A stretch of 24,188 bases of DNA from an uncultured Lachnospiraceae bacterium. GTDB lineage: Bacteria; Bacillota; Clostridia; Lachnospirales; Lachnospiraceae. Shown piece by piece: positions 7,109-15,335 of this stretch. The position numbers and the translations under genes were made by a program. The DNA lies in contig CAJUIM010000047.1 of the NCBI GenBank assembly GCA_910586275.1, forward strand, positions 1-24,188, given 5' to 3'. The notes below the pieces were generated by a model. The model worked only from the letters and a program-made list of their open reading frames with translations, had not been told where the DNA came from and made no database searches. How positions within the stretch are numbered: the stretch's first letter is position 1; the number at the start of each line of letters is the position of its first letter.

Positions 7109-10100
7109 ATGCCAGAAACAAGACAGGAAAGTTATCAGCCGATGACGTTTGATGCAATTAAAATCGGTTTAGCATCACCCGAGAAAATCAGAGAATGGTC
7201 CAGAGGAGAAGTCACCAAACCGGAAACAATCAATTACAGGACTTTAAAGCCGGAGAGGGAAGGGCTGTTTTGTGAAAAGATATTTGGTCCCAGCAAAGAC
7301 TGGGAGTGCCATTGCGGAAAATATAAGAAAATCAGGTACAAAGGGGTAGTCTGCGACCGCTGCGGCGTAGAGGTAACAAAGTCCAGCGTGCGTAGGGAAC
7401 GTATGGGACATATCGAACTGGCGGCGCCGGTATCCCATATCTGGTATTTTAAAGGGATTCCCAGCCGTATGGGGCTGATTCTGGACTTGTCCCCGAGAGT
7501 ACTGGAGAAAGTGCTTTATTTTGCATCGTATATTGTGCTGGACGGCGGAGATACCGACTTGGATTATAAGCAGGTACTGTCCGAAAAAGAATATCAGGAT
7601 GCAAGGGAAAACTGGGGCAGCGGTTTCCGTGTGGGCATGGGTGCCGAGGCAATCAAGGAACTGCTGGAAGCCATAGACTTGGAGACGGAGGCAGCGGAAC
7701 TGAAAACCGGGCTGCGGGAATCCACAGGCCAGAAACGGGCGAGAATCATCAAAAGGCTGGAAGTGGTAGAGGCTTTCAGGGAGTCCGGAAATAAGCCGGA
7801 ATGGATGATTATGGATGCAATTCCTGTAATTCCGCCGGATCTGCGCCCGATGGTGCAGCTGGACGGCGGACGGTTTGCAACCTCCGACCTGAACGATTTG
7901 TACCGAAGGATTATCAATAGAAACAACCGTCTGAAAAGGCTGTTGGAGTTAGGCGCGCCGGATATTATCGTGCGCAACGAGAAGAGGATGCTGCAGGAAG
8001 CAGTGGATGCGCTGATTGATAACGGAAGAAGAGGAAGACCGGTAACCGGGCCGGGCAACCGGGCATTGAAGTCTCTGTCCGATATGCTGAAAGGAAAGAC
8101 CGGGCGTTTCCGTCAGAACTTATTAGGAAAACGTGTGGATTATTCCGGACGTTCGGTTATTGTCGTGGGCCCCGAACTGAAAATATACCAGTGCGGTCTG
8201 CCGAAAGAAATGGCAATCGAGCTTTTCAAGCCTTTTGTTATGAAAGAATTGGTATCAAGAAATATTTCACAGAATATAAAAAATGCGAAGAAGCTGGTGG
8301 AGAGGCTGGATACGCAAGTGTGGGATGTGCTGGAGGAAGTCATCAAGGAACATCCGGTTATGCTGAACCGTGCCCCTACTCTGCACAGGCTGGGCATTCA
8401 GGCATTTGAGCCGATTTTGGTGGAAGGTAAGGCTATTAAGCTGCATCCTCTTGTATGTACGGCCTTCAATGCCGACTTTGACGGCGATCAGATGGCAGTG
8501 CATCTGCCGCTTTCGGTAGAAGCGCAGGCGGAATGCCGTTTCCTGCTGCTTTCTCCGAATAACCTGCTCAAGCCTTCCGACGGCGGGCCGGTGGCGGTGC
8601 CTTCGCAGGATATGGTCCTTGGCATTTATTATCTGACCCAGGAAAGGCCGGGGGCAAAGGGCGAAGGGAAGTCTTATAAGAATGTCAATGAAGCGATTTT
8701 GGCTTATGAGAACGGATTTTCCACGCTGCATTCCCGGATTACCGTCAGGGTTCAGAAAACCAATGAAAACGGAGAAACGGTAAGCGGCAATGTGGAGTCT
8801 ACGTTAGGACGTTTCCTGTTTAATGAAATTCTTCCGCAGGATCTGGGCTTTATCGACCGGAGCGACCCGGAGAATTTCCTGAAGCTGGAAGTGGATTTCC
8901 ATGTAGGCAAGAAACAGCTGAAGCAGATTCTGGAAAGAGTCATCAATACTCACGGTGCTTCCAAGACGGCGGAAGTATTGGACTTAATTAAATCTACCGG
9001 ATATAAATATTCCACAAAGGCGGCGATGACGGTATCCATTTCCGATATGACAGTGCCCGAGAAAAAGCAGGAGATGTTGGATGCGGCGCAGGCGACGGTT
9101 GACCGTATCTCGCAGAATTTCCGGCGCGGGCTGATTACCGAGGAAGAAAGGTACCGTGCAGTGGTGGAAACATGGAACGAGACGGATAAGGAACTGACAG
9201 AGGTGCTGCTGTCGGGATTGGATAAATACAACAATATCTTTATGATGGCGGATTCCGGAGCCCGTGGTTCCAACCAGCAGATTAAGCAGCTGGCAGGCAT
9301 GCGCGGACTGATGGCGGATACCACCGGACGGACAATCGAACTTCCTATTAAATCCAATTTCCGTGAAGGGCTGGACGTTCTGGAATACTTCATGTCTGCC
9401 CATGGTGCGCGTAAAGGTCTGTCCGATACGGCGCTGCGTACTGCCGACTCAGGGTATCTGACAAGGCGTATGGTGGATGTTTCGCAGGAACTGATTATCC
9501 GGGAAGTAGACTGCTGTGAGGGTAAGGACGAAATTCCGGGCATGACCGTGAAGGCGTTTATGGACGGCAAGGAAACGATAGAAGGGCTGAAAGACAGAAT
9601 CAACGGAAGATATTCCTGCGAGGACATTGCGGATAAAGACGGGAATATCATCGTAAAGAGAAATCATATGATTACGCCCAGCCGTGCGGCAAAGATATTG
9701 AGCATAGGCGTAAATGCCAAAGGCGAGCCTATCGAGGAAGTCAGAATACGGACTATTCTTGGCTGCCGTTCCCATAACGGTATCTGTGCAAAGTGTTACG
9801 GAGCGAACATGGCTACCGGGGAAGCGGTGCAGGTGGGCGAAGCGGTAGGAATTATCGCGGCTCAGTCCATCGGTGAGCCGGGTACCCAGCTGACTATGCG
9901 TACCTTCCATACAGGCGGGGTTGCCGGTGATGACATTACGCAAGGTCTTCCCCGTGTGGAGGAACTTTTCGAGGCCAGAAAGCCAAAGGGCTTGGCAATT
10001 ATTGCGGAATTTGGCGGCATAGCCACCATTAAGGATACAAAGAAAAAACGTGAAATCGTAATTACAAACGAAGAGAACGGGGAGAGCAAAACCTATCTGA

Positions 10101-10849
10101 TACCTTACGGATCCAGAATCAAGGTGCTGGACGGCGCAGTATTGGAAGCCGGGGATGAACTGACGGAAGGTAGTGTCAACCCCCATGACTTGCTGAAGAT
10201 TAAAGGTGTCCGTGCGGTTCAGGACTATATGCTGCGGGAAGTGCAGAGAGTATACCGTCTGCAGGGCGTGGATATCAGCGATAAGCATATCGAGGTAATC
10301 GTGCGCCAGATGCTGAAGAAAGTCCGCATTGAAAATAACGGGGATGCGGAATTCCTGCCGGGCACATTGGTAGACATCCTTGAGTATGAAGAGATGAACG
10401 AGAGGCTGACAGCGGAAGGAAAGGATTCGGCAGAAGGCAAGCAGGTAATGCTGGGCATAACGAAAGCCGCATTGGCTACCAACTCTTTCCTGTCGGCGGC
10501 TTCCTTCCAGGAGACGACGAAAGTGCTTACCGAAGCTGCCATTAAAGGAAAAATCGATCCGTTGATCGGTCTGAAAGAAAACGTAATTATCGGTAAACTG
10601 ATTCCTGCCGGTACGGGCATGAAACGGTATCGCAGCACCATGCTGGATACGGACAACAATCTGATGGGTACGGTATCTTTTGACGACGATGATTATATGG
10701 AAGAGGAAATCAGCTTTGAGGAAGAGCCGGATATGGACGACGATCCGGAGGATATGGATGACGATATGGACTTAAGCGCAGAGGAAGAGGATTTCCTGCC
10801 GGAGGAAGAACTGGTTGAGACAGTTTCCGGCTTAGATACAGAAGAGTGA
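7109..10849 (+). CDS. rpoC: DNA-directed RNA polymerase subunit beta'
   Basis: The beta' subunit carries the catalytic magnesium of RNA polymerase. ATG 7109 is preferred over ATG 7100 because AAAGGGA lies 8 bases upstream of the former but abuts the latter, giving 1246 residues. The N-terminal zinc site is C67, C69, C82, C85 (ECHCGKYKK and VVCDRCGVEV). The catalytic motif NADFDGDQMAVHLPLS has its three Asp at 456, 458 and 460. The second zinc region reads CRSHNGICAKCYGAN, and trigger-loop sequence GEPGTQLTMRTFHTGG is present. There is no large insertion. The C-terminus has an extreme acidic tail: 31 of the last 57 or so residues are Asp or Glu. It is co-transcribed with rpoB. Confidence 0.98.
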   Translation: MPETRQESYQPMTFDAIKIGLASPEKIREWSRGEVTKPETINYRTLKPEREGLFCEKIFGPSKDWECHCGKYKKIRYKGVVCDRCGVEVTKSSVRRERMGHIELAAPVSHIWYFKGIPSRMGLILDLSPRVLEKVLYFASYIVLDGGDTDLDYKQVLSEKEYQDARENWGSGFRVGMGAEAIKELLEAIDLETEAAELKTGLRESTGQKRARIIKRLEVVEAFRESGNKPEWMIMDAIPVIPPDLRPMVQLDGGRFATSDLNDLYRRIINRNNRLKRLLELGAPDIIVRNEKRMLQEAVDALIDNGRRGRPVTGPGNRALKSLSDMLKGKTGRFRQNLLGKRVDYSGRSVIVVGPELKIYQCGLPKEMAIELFKPFVMKELVSRNISQNIKNAKKLVERLDTQVWDVLEEVIKEHPVMLNRAPTLHRLGIQAFEPILVEGKAIKLHPLVCTAFNADFDGDQMAVHLPLSVEAQAECRFLLLSPNNLLKPSDGGPVAVPSQDMVLGIYYLTQERPGAKGEGKSYKNVNEAILAYENGFSTLHSRITVRVQKTNENGETVSGNVESTLGRFLFNEILPQDLGFIDRSDPENFLKLEVDFHVGKKQLKQILERVINTHGASKTAEVLDLIKSTGYKYSTKAAMTVSISDMTVPEKKQEMLDAAQATVDRISQNFRRGLITEEERYRAVVETWNETDKELTEVLLSGLDKYNNIFMMADSGARGSNQQIKQLAGMRGLMADTTGRTIELPIKSNFREGLDVLEYFMSAHGARKGLSDTALRTADSGYLTRRMVDVSQELIIREVDCCEGKDEIPGMTVKAFMDGKETIEGLKDRINGRYSCEDIADKDGNIIVKRNHMITPSRAAKILSIGVNAKGEPIEEVRIRTILGCRSHNGICAKCYGANMATGEAVQVGEAVGIIAAQSIGEPGTQLTMRTFHTGGVAGDDITQGLPRVEELFEARKPKGLAIIAEFGGIATIKDTKKKREIVITNEENGESKTYLIPYGSRIKVLDGAVLEAGDELTEGSVNPHDLLKIKGVRAVQDYMLREVQRVYRLQGVDISDKHIEVIVRQMLKKVRIENNGDAEFLPGTLVDILEYEEMNERLTAEGKDSAEGKQVMLGITKAALATNSFLSAASFQETTKVLTEAAIKGKIDPLIGLKENVIIGKLIPAGTGMKRYRSTMLDTDNNLMGTVSFDDDDYMEEEISFEEEPDMDDDPEDMDDDMDLSAEEEDFLPEEELVETVSGLDTEE

Positions 10850-10855
10850 TGTAAA

Positions 10856-10889
10856 TTCCGGCCAGCCGCGATTATGCGGCTGGCCGGAA
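10856..10889 (+). terminator. Strong hairpin after rpoC, without T run
   Basis: A perfect 14-bp GC-rich stem TTCCGGCCAGCCGC / GCGGCTGGCCGGAA (10856-10869 with 10876-10889) and a 6-nt loop begin 7 bases after the rpoC stop. It is followed by CCTATT rather than a U tract, so it may protect the rpoBC 3' end or terminate only partially. Confidence 0.7.
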
Positions 10890-10893
10890 CCTA

Positions 10894-10922
10894 TTGCGCA
10901 AGAATATCCTGTATGTTATACT
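10894..10922 (+). promoter_or_regulatory. Candidate promoter for the 11047 gene
   Basis: TTGCGC at 10894-10899 and TATACT at 10917-10922 have a 17-base spacer. The -10 box is good and the -35 box is weak. It lies directly after the rpoC hairpin and would give a leader of about 118 bases. Confidence 0.55.
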
Positions 10923-11046
10923 GAAATGGTCGGAAAAAACCGGATACAATCAGAGGTACGGGGAATCCCGGTTGGTATCTGAAAGGTACTTTTACGGCAT
11001 ATGTTGTGAAGATGGGAAAAAGATAAGGGAATGAAGGTAGAGAATA

Positions 11047-12357
11047 ATGGATGAAAAGACTTTGATGCAAGCAATCGGAAAACTGGAAAAAGAAGAATTG
11101 CTGAAAATTATCGGCCTTATGGCAGACGTAAGCGGGTCGGCAAAGCGTGCCTTAGTCAATTATTGCCGGGTGAATGTGAAGGTCAAGGACGCACAGAGCC
11201 TGGAGCAGCAGCTCTGGCAGCATTGGAAAAAGGCACAGCCTACCGTGGAGATGTTCAATACCTGCGGAGGGGGTTCTAAGAGCGATGAGGATGATATTCT
11301 GGAAGAACTGAGTATTATGAAAAATCTGCTGGGGAAGGGGGAGTCTTCTTGGAAGGTGCGCAAAGAGATTATGGATGAACTGCTGGAAGAAGTTGCTTCC
11401 GACAACAGCGGGTTAACCGATGTGCTTGTGGAATTGGCAGTAAGAATGTGCAAGACAAGAGAAGAGAAAATTTATCTGGCAGATTTTCTGGCAGACTACG
11501 GAAATCCGTTTTATAAGAATTTTGCGTCTGAACTGTATGCCGAGAATTCCAAGGAAGATAAGAAAACCGAGACGGCAGAGGCCAGGCCGGTATCCAGTTC
11601 GGATTATATGGAACTGGCAAATAAATATAAGAAACAGGGAAATCAGGAACTTGCCCTGAAGACAGTGATGGAAGGTCTGGAAAAGGCGGAAGGAAGGCTT
11701 TTTGAGATCTATGGCTATCTGTTCACCCATTTCGCGATGAAAAAAGATGAAGGGGCTTTGAGGGATTTATATAGGAAGGCATCCGGTAAGGAACAGGATA
11801 AAGATTTCATTACGGAACTGATGTATGGATATTATAAAGAGCAGGGGAATTACGGGAAGAAAAAGAAGATGCTGTATGACCTGCTGGCCTGTGCAGACAG
11901 TAAGAAACTGGTAAAATGGTATCATACCTGTCAGAAGGAGTTTACCCCTGGGGATTTTGCATCGGAGGAAAGCAATGTGCTGAAAACAATACAGGACAGA
12001 AATCCGGCGGCATATTATGATATTTGCATAGAAAAGGGAAATACGGCGGAAGTCATAAAGTACCTGACGGGGCGGAGACAGTTCACCGATGGAAATGCGG
12101 ATACCGGACATCGGATCAGCAAGCAGCTGGCTCCCATACATCCAAGAGAGATTGTAGATGCATATTGGAGAGAAGCCTATTTTTACGCGGAGAAGGGCGG
12201 ACCGGAGAACTGCAGCTATGCGGTAAGCGTATTGCGGGAAATCAATGAAATAATGGAGAAGAACAGCTGGACGGACGAATGGAACGAAAGATACAATGAT
12301 TTTATCAGGGACAGCATATCCAATCCGGCAATGATTTCGGAATTGGCAAAGTTCTGA
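11047..12357 (+). CDS. Helical-repeat protein of unknown function
   Basis: I do not recognise this 436-residue protein. It is highly charged, lacks a signal peptide or membrane segments, and reads as helical almost throughout, so it is probably cytoplasmic. Residues ~184-310 resemble degenerate tetratricopeptide repeats (YMELANKYKKQGNQELALK, followed by regularly spaced aromatic and small residues such as IYGYLFTHFAMKKDEGALRDL). The N-terminal ~110 residues form a separate helical unit, with a Gly-rich stretch (CGGGSKSDEDD) near residue 75. A protein-binding scaffold role is an inference from the repeats only. The start has AAGGTAG 6-12 bases upstream. It has its own candidate promoter after rpoC, and the lipoprotein gene follows after 75 bases. 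Confidence 0.85.
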   Translation: MDEKTLMQAIGKLEKEELLKIIGLMADVSGSAKRALVNYCRVNVKVKDAQSLEQQLWQHWKKAQPTVEMFNTCGGGSKSDEDDILEELSIMKNLLGKGESSWKVRKEIMDELLEEVASDNSGLTDVLVELAVRMCKTREEKIYLADFLADYGNPFYKNFASELYAENSKEDKKTETAEARPVSSSDYMELANKYKKQGNQELALKTVMEGLEKAEGRLFEIYGYLFTHFAMKKDEGALRDLYRKASGKEQDKDFITELMYGYYKEQGNYGKKKKMLYDLLACADSKKLVKWYHTCQKEFTPGDFASEESNVLKTIQDRNPAAYYDICIEKGNTAEVIKYLTGRRQFTDGNADTGHRISKQLAPIHPREIVDAYWREAYFYAEKGGPENCSYAVSVLREINEIMEKNSWTDEWNERYNDFIRDSISNPAMISELAKF

Positions 12358-12432
12358 CAGCAATAGGAAGCATCGGGATATTTCGGAATATTTTCGTGGT
12401 TTCGGCCGGCAGATATGGGAGAATACAGAGCG

Positions 12433-13110
12433 ATGAGAAAGAGAGTAAAGGGCACGGCAATCATTTTGATTTTGGCAGGGCTGGCAATGGCAGGATGCGG
12501 CAGGAAGAATCATGAGGCTATGGAAGCCTGCAAAGCCATATATGCGGAACTGGTGGACGAGCATAATGTAGTGATAGGATTATATGCGGACAGCCCGGTG
12601 CATGAATATGAAGAGGAACTGAACCGTCTTGGCGGCAGAATAAATGAGATAGGGCAACTGGATGTGGCGAAAATGGAAAGCGAAGAGCTGGATGCCTTAG
12701 AAACGGAAATGAAAAGCCTGATGGATGCATATGAGGAAATTTACGGACAGATTTCAGACACGCCTGAGGAAGAGGAAGAATCGGAGCATTGCCAAGTATC
12801 GGTGACTCTGAAGAATATGACTACACTGCCCTTTTTTGAAGTATATTTTTATAATTCGGCAAAAGAGGAGACACGGGAGAATCTTGTTACGGCCGATGTG
12901 GAATCCTATGACGGGATGGAGATCTTCAGTTTTGTCAATCTGGTGATGGATAAGGAGGAGACGGTCTGGCAGCTGGAAACAATGGATCATGACGGGCTGG
13001 TGATTGAATCCGAGCAGATTGACCTCGCCCCATATGCCGGAGGGCATGTGGTGATTGAAATGTGGTATAGCTTTGATACCAATGAGGGATGGGTGGAACT
13101 GAAACCGTAA
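12433..13110 (+). CDS. Putative lipoprotein of unknown function
   Basis: The protein begins MRKRVKGTAIILILAGLAMAG followed by Cys22, a textbook lipoprotein signal with lipobox AMAGC, so it is probably lipidated and held on the outer face of the membrane. I chose ATG 12433 over the in-frame ATG 12415 because it gives a normal-length signal with basic N-terminus and has GGAGA 10 bases upstream. The mature part has a helical, acid-rich section (to about residue 115) ending in a PEEEEESE linker. A beta-rich C-terminal domain with alternating hydrophobic residues (CQVSVTLKNMTTLPFFEVYF, then HVVIEMWYSF) follows. Function is unknown. It may be co-transcribed with the helical-repeat gene 75 bases upstream. 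Confidence 0.85.
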   Translation: MRKRVKGTAIILILAGLAMAGCGRKNHEAMEACKAIYAELVDEHNVVIGLYADSPVHEYEEELNRLGGRINEIGQLDVAKMESEELDALETEMKSLMDAYEEIYGQISDTPEEEEESEHCQVSVTLKNMTTLPFFEVYFYNSAKEETRENLVTADVESYDGMEIFSFVNLVMDKEETVWQLETMDHDGLVIESEQIDLAPYAGGHVVIEMWYSFDTNEGWVELKP

Positions 13111-13179
13111 GGTACTTTCCGAGACGGCCATGCTGTTGGCTGCAATCAGAAACAGGAAGTAAAAGGCATAGAGGGAGGG

Positions 13180-13402
13180 GAATGGCGGAAACCCTGGGGA
13201 GAGAAGCCATGGAAAGGGAAGAAGGAGGGAAACGGCGAAGGCTGCGGAGAGAGGGGCCGTGACCGGGAAGACGGAGAGAAACGGCGAAGGCTGCGGAGAG
13301 AGGGGCCGGACCGGGAAGAGGGCGGGAAACGGCGAAGGCTGCGGAGAGAAGAACTGAGAACGGGAATGGTGAAGGATGTGGAGAGAGGGAGAACTGAAGC
13401 GA
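13180..13402. repeat. Purine-rich tandem array, about five units of 38-49 bp
   Basis: Units start at about 13180, 13229, 13278, 13326 and 13364. Units 2-4 share GAAACGGCGAAGGCTGCGG followed by AGAGA; units 2 and 3 also share AGGGGCCG and CCGGGAAGA. Units 1 and 5 are degenerate and units 4 and 5 are shortened to about 38 bp. The array fills the whole spacer between the lipoprotein and the WYL regulator, is nearly pyrimidine-free in long runs, and shows no spacers of unique sequence. Confidence 0.9.
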
Positions 13403-13409
13403 AGACGAG

Positions 13410-14354
13410 ATGAAGATAGAACGGTTGATAGGGATTATTGCAATCCTGCAGCAGCAGAAAAAAGTGACGGCTCCGTTTCTGGCAGAAAAATTTGAGGTAT
13501 CGAGGCGTACGATCAACAGAGATATAGAAGATATATGCCGTGCCGGCATACCCATTGTCACAGCGCAGGGAAACAGGGGCGGAATTTCGATTATGGAAGG
13601 TTTTTCGCTGGATACGACCGTATTTACCAGACAGGAACTGGAGGCGGTATTGACGGGGCTGAAATCGTTGGACAGTGTGTCACATGTTGCGCGTGCGGAG
13701 AAAATAGTACGGAAATTCGGCGGAGATTCCATAGCGGGTCTGTCGGACGGCATGAAGATTGACCTGTCTTCTTTCTATAAAGACGATTTGGCGGATAAGA
13801 TTGAGCAGATAAGGTCCGCTGTCCGGCGGCGGCTTTGCATTTCTTTTTATTATTGCTATAAGAAAGGGGAAGGATATAAGCTGATAGAGCCGTATCTTGT
13901 GGTATTTAAGTGGGCAGATTGGTATGTGTACGGATTTTGCCGGGAGAGGAAGGATTTCCGTATGTATAAACTGAGGCGGCTTTGGGAACTGGCCGTTACC
14001 GAGCAGACATATGTGCCGCGTAAGATGCCGGAAGAAAAGCAGCGTTTTGGCTCTCATATGTCAGATGATTATTATGTGGAGGCAGTATATGAGCCGGCTG
14101 CCAAATATAGGCTGGTAGAAGAGCGCGGCCCCTTTTCGTTTACGGAAACGGCGGACGGGAGGCTATACGCCAGATGGGGATTTGCGGGGCCGGAAGAGGC
14201 GGCGGCATGGTTTCTTGGATTCGGTGACCAAGCAGAGGTAAAGGGACCTCCGGAGATGGTGGAGCGGATGAAAATAATATTAGGGCGGGCATTGGATAAA
14301 TACATGGGAACATGGGCGGAGTCCTTTTCCGTAAAGGAGGGAGAAACGGACTGA
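13410..14354 (+). CDS. HTH and WYL-domain transcriptional regulator (YafY-type)
   Basis: A 314-residue DNA-binding regulator. Residues 1-60 form the N-terminal winged helix-turn-helix (RLIGIIAILQQQKKVTAPFL, then SRRTINRDIEDI as recognition helix, then a GNRGGIS wing). The WYL ligand-sensing domain covers about 140-195, with the eponymous motif as W171-Y172-V173 (WYVYGF) and following KDFRMYKLRRL. A C-terminal WCX-like extension completes the protein. The family senses ligands such as nucleotides or single-stranded DNA in some members; the ligand here is unknown. The start has no strong ribosome binding site, only GA-rich repeat sequence upstream. The next gene starts one base after this stop codon (TGATATG), so the two regulators are translationally coupled. 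No promoter is visible in the repeat-filled spacer. Confidence 0.93.
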   Translation: MKIERLIGIIAILQQQKKVTAPFLAEKFEVSRRTINRDIEDICRAGIPIVTAQGNRGGISIMEGFSLDTTVFTRQELEAVLTGLKSLDSVSHVARAEKIVRKFGGDSIAGLSDGMKIDLSSFYKDDLADKIEQIRSAVRRRLCISFYYCYKKGEGYKLIEPYLVVFKWADWYVYGFCRERKDFRMYKLRRLWELAVTEQTYVPRKMPEEKQRFGSHMSDDYYVEAVYEPAAKYRLVEERGPFSFTETADGRLYARWGFAGPEEAAAWFLGFGDQAEVKGPPEMVERMKIILGRALDKYMGTWAESFSVKEGETD

Positions 14355-14355
14355 T

Positions 14356-15078
14356 ATGTACCAGTTTGAAAAGATGAACAGGAAATTGCTGGGGGCGCAG
14401 GTAGAAGAGGAATTAATGAATTATATTCTAAACGAACCGGTGGGGATTGGTGAAAAAATCCCGAATGAATTTGAACTGGCGGAAATGTTCGGCGTGGGCA
14501 GGAGTACGGTGAGGGAGGCCGTGAAGGGACTTGTGACCAAAGGAATATTGGAAGTACGCAGAGGTGCAGGAACTTATGTGGTCAGTACCAGCACTCTGGA
14601 GGAAGATCCCCTGGGGTTGGCCAAGCTGGGGGATAAATATAAACTGGCTTTGGAATTGCTGGAAGTACGGATGATGCTGGAGCCGGAAATAGCAGCCATG
14701 GCATGCGGGCATATTACGCAGGAAGAAAAAGAGCAGCTGAAAAGGCTGTGCGACGAGGTGGAAGAACTGTATACGGCAGGAAAGAATCATGCGAAGAAAG
14801 ATGTGGAGTTCCATACCTGCATAGCCAAGTGCAGCGGAAACAGAGTAGTGGAAGTGCTGATTCCCATTATTAATACGGCGGTGCTGACTTTTGTAAACCT
14901 GACACAGCGGCAGCTGATGAAGGAAACTTTGGAGACACACCGGGCAATTACGGATTCCATCCTGAAAGGGGATCCGGTGGGAGCCAAATGTGCGATGAAT
15001 ATGCACCTGACTTACAATAGGCAGCGGATTATCGGGATCTATGAGAAGCATTTGGCGGAAGCGAAAAAAGGACAGTAG
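14356..15078 (+). CDS. GntR-family regulator with FCD domain, likely controlling the sugar-acid genes
   Basis: A 240-residue FadR-subfamily GntR repressor. Residues ~12-78 are the winged helix-turn-helix (IGEKIPNEFELAEMFGVGRS, TVREAVKGLVTKGILEVRRG, GTYV). The C-terminal FCD domain has the metal and ligand pocket residues D149, H153, H195 and H217 (DVEFH, ETHRAI, NMHL). FCD regulators commonly bind sugar acids such as gluconate, galactonate, glucuronate or KDG, and usually repress the adjacent catabolic genes. Here the permease, dehydratase and kinase follow directly. Two 11-bp palindromes flanking their promoter (15179 and 15231) are the best candidates for its operators. AAGGAGG overlaps the end of the upstream WYL gene (14334-14340), giving a good ribosome binding site. 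Confidence 0.95.
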   Translation: MYQFEKMNRKLLGAQVEEELMNYILNEPVGIGEKIPNEFELAEMFGVGRSTVREAVKGLVTKGILEVRRGAGTYVVSTSTLEEDPLGLAKLGDKYKLALELLEVRMMLEPEIAAMACGHITQEEKEQLKRLCDEVEELYTAGKNHAKKDVEFHTCIAKCSGNRVVEVLIPIINTAVLTFVNLTQRQLMKETLETHRAITDSILKGDPVGAKCAMNMHLTYNRQRIIGIYEKHLAEAKKGQ

Positions 15079-15116
15079 GAATATTGAGTGCGCAAATAGG
15101 CAAAATAGACAAAAGA

Positions 15117-15151
15117 GACAGGATTTCAAATAGGAATCTGTCCTTTTTTTT
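15117..15151 (+). terminator. Terminator after the GntR-type regulator
   Basis: GACAG(G)ATTTC / GGAATCTGTC (15117-15127 with 15133-15142) pairs over about 10 bp with one bulged G and one wobble, and is followed by C and eight T. It separates the regulator pair from the catabolic genes. Confidence 0.8.
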
Positions 15152-15178
15152 GTTAAAAAAGGAGAAAAAAAGAAATGC

Positions 15179-15189
15179 ACATCAGATGT
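15179..15189. promoter_or_regulatory. Candidate operator 1 (upstream of the -35 box)
   Basis: ACATCAGATGT is a perfect odd palindrome ending one base before the -35 box of the permease promoter. It matches the second site at 15231 in 10 of 11 bases, and both are followed by a TGACG. The likely binder is the GntR/FCD regulator encoded just upstream; this is inferred from position only. Confidence 0.6.
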
Positions 15190-15190
15190 A

Positions 15191-15219
15191 TTGACGCAAA
15201 ATAACGAATAATATAAAAT
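15191..15219 (+). promoter_or_regulatory. Promoter of the sugar-acid operon
   Basis: TTGACG at 15191-15196 and TAAAAT at 15214-15219 have a 17-base AT-rich spacer. The transcript would start near 15226, directly before the second candidate operator, and read into the GntP permease. Confidence 0.75.
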
Positions 15220-15230
15220 AATATTAACAA

Positions 15231-15241
15231 ACATAAGATGT
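15231..15241. promoter_or_regulatory. Candidate operator 2 (just after the transcription start)
   Basis: ACATAAGATGT repeats operator 1 with one central change. Its centre is 52 bp from that of operator 1, close to five helical turns, so two bound dimers would face the same side of the DNA with the promoter between them. Confidence 0.6.
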
Positions 15242-15335
15242 CTGACGATGTACGGATGGTGTCGGAAAAGAAACAAAAAACAAAGCAGACAGGCAGGGAA
15301 AGGACTGCCGGGAACAGAGTGAAGGAGGTAAGGAT

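Noticed and set aside
13180..13402. Possible CRISPR array
   Set aside because: The units are contiguous with no unique spacers, unit lengths vary, and no cas genes are present.
12935..13753. A 272-residue minus-strand frame with LLSAAFAVS-type repeats
   Set aside because: The repeats are the translated tandem DNA array, and both ends overlap well-supported plus-strand genes. No ribosome site is seen.
14428..15276. A 282-residue minus-strand frame
   Set aside because: It overlaps the GntR/FCD regulator, the terminator and the operator-promoter region, and its composition is that of a shadow frame.
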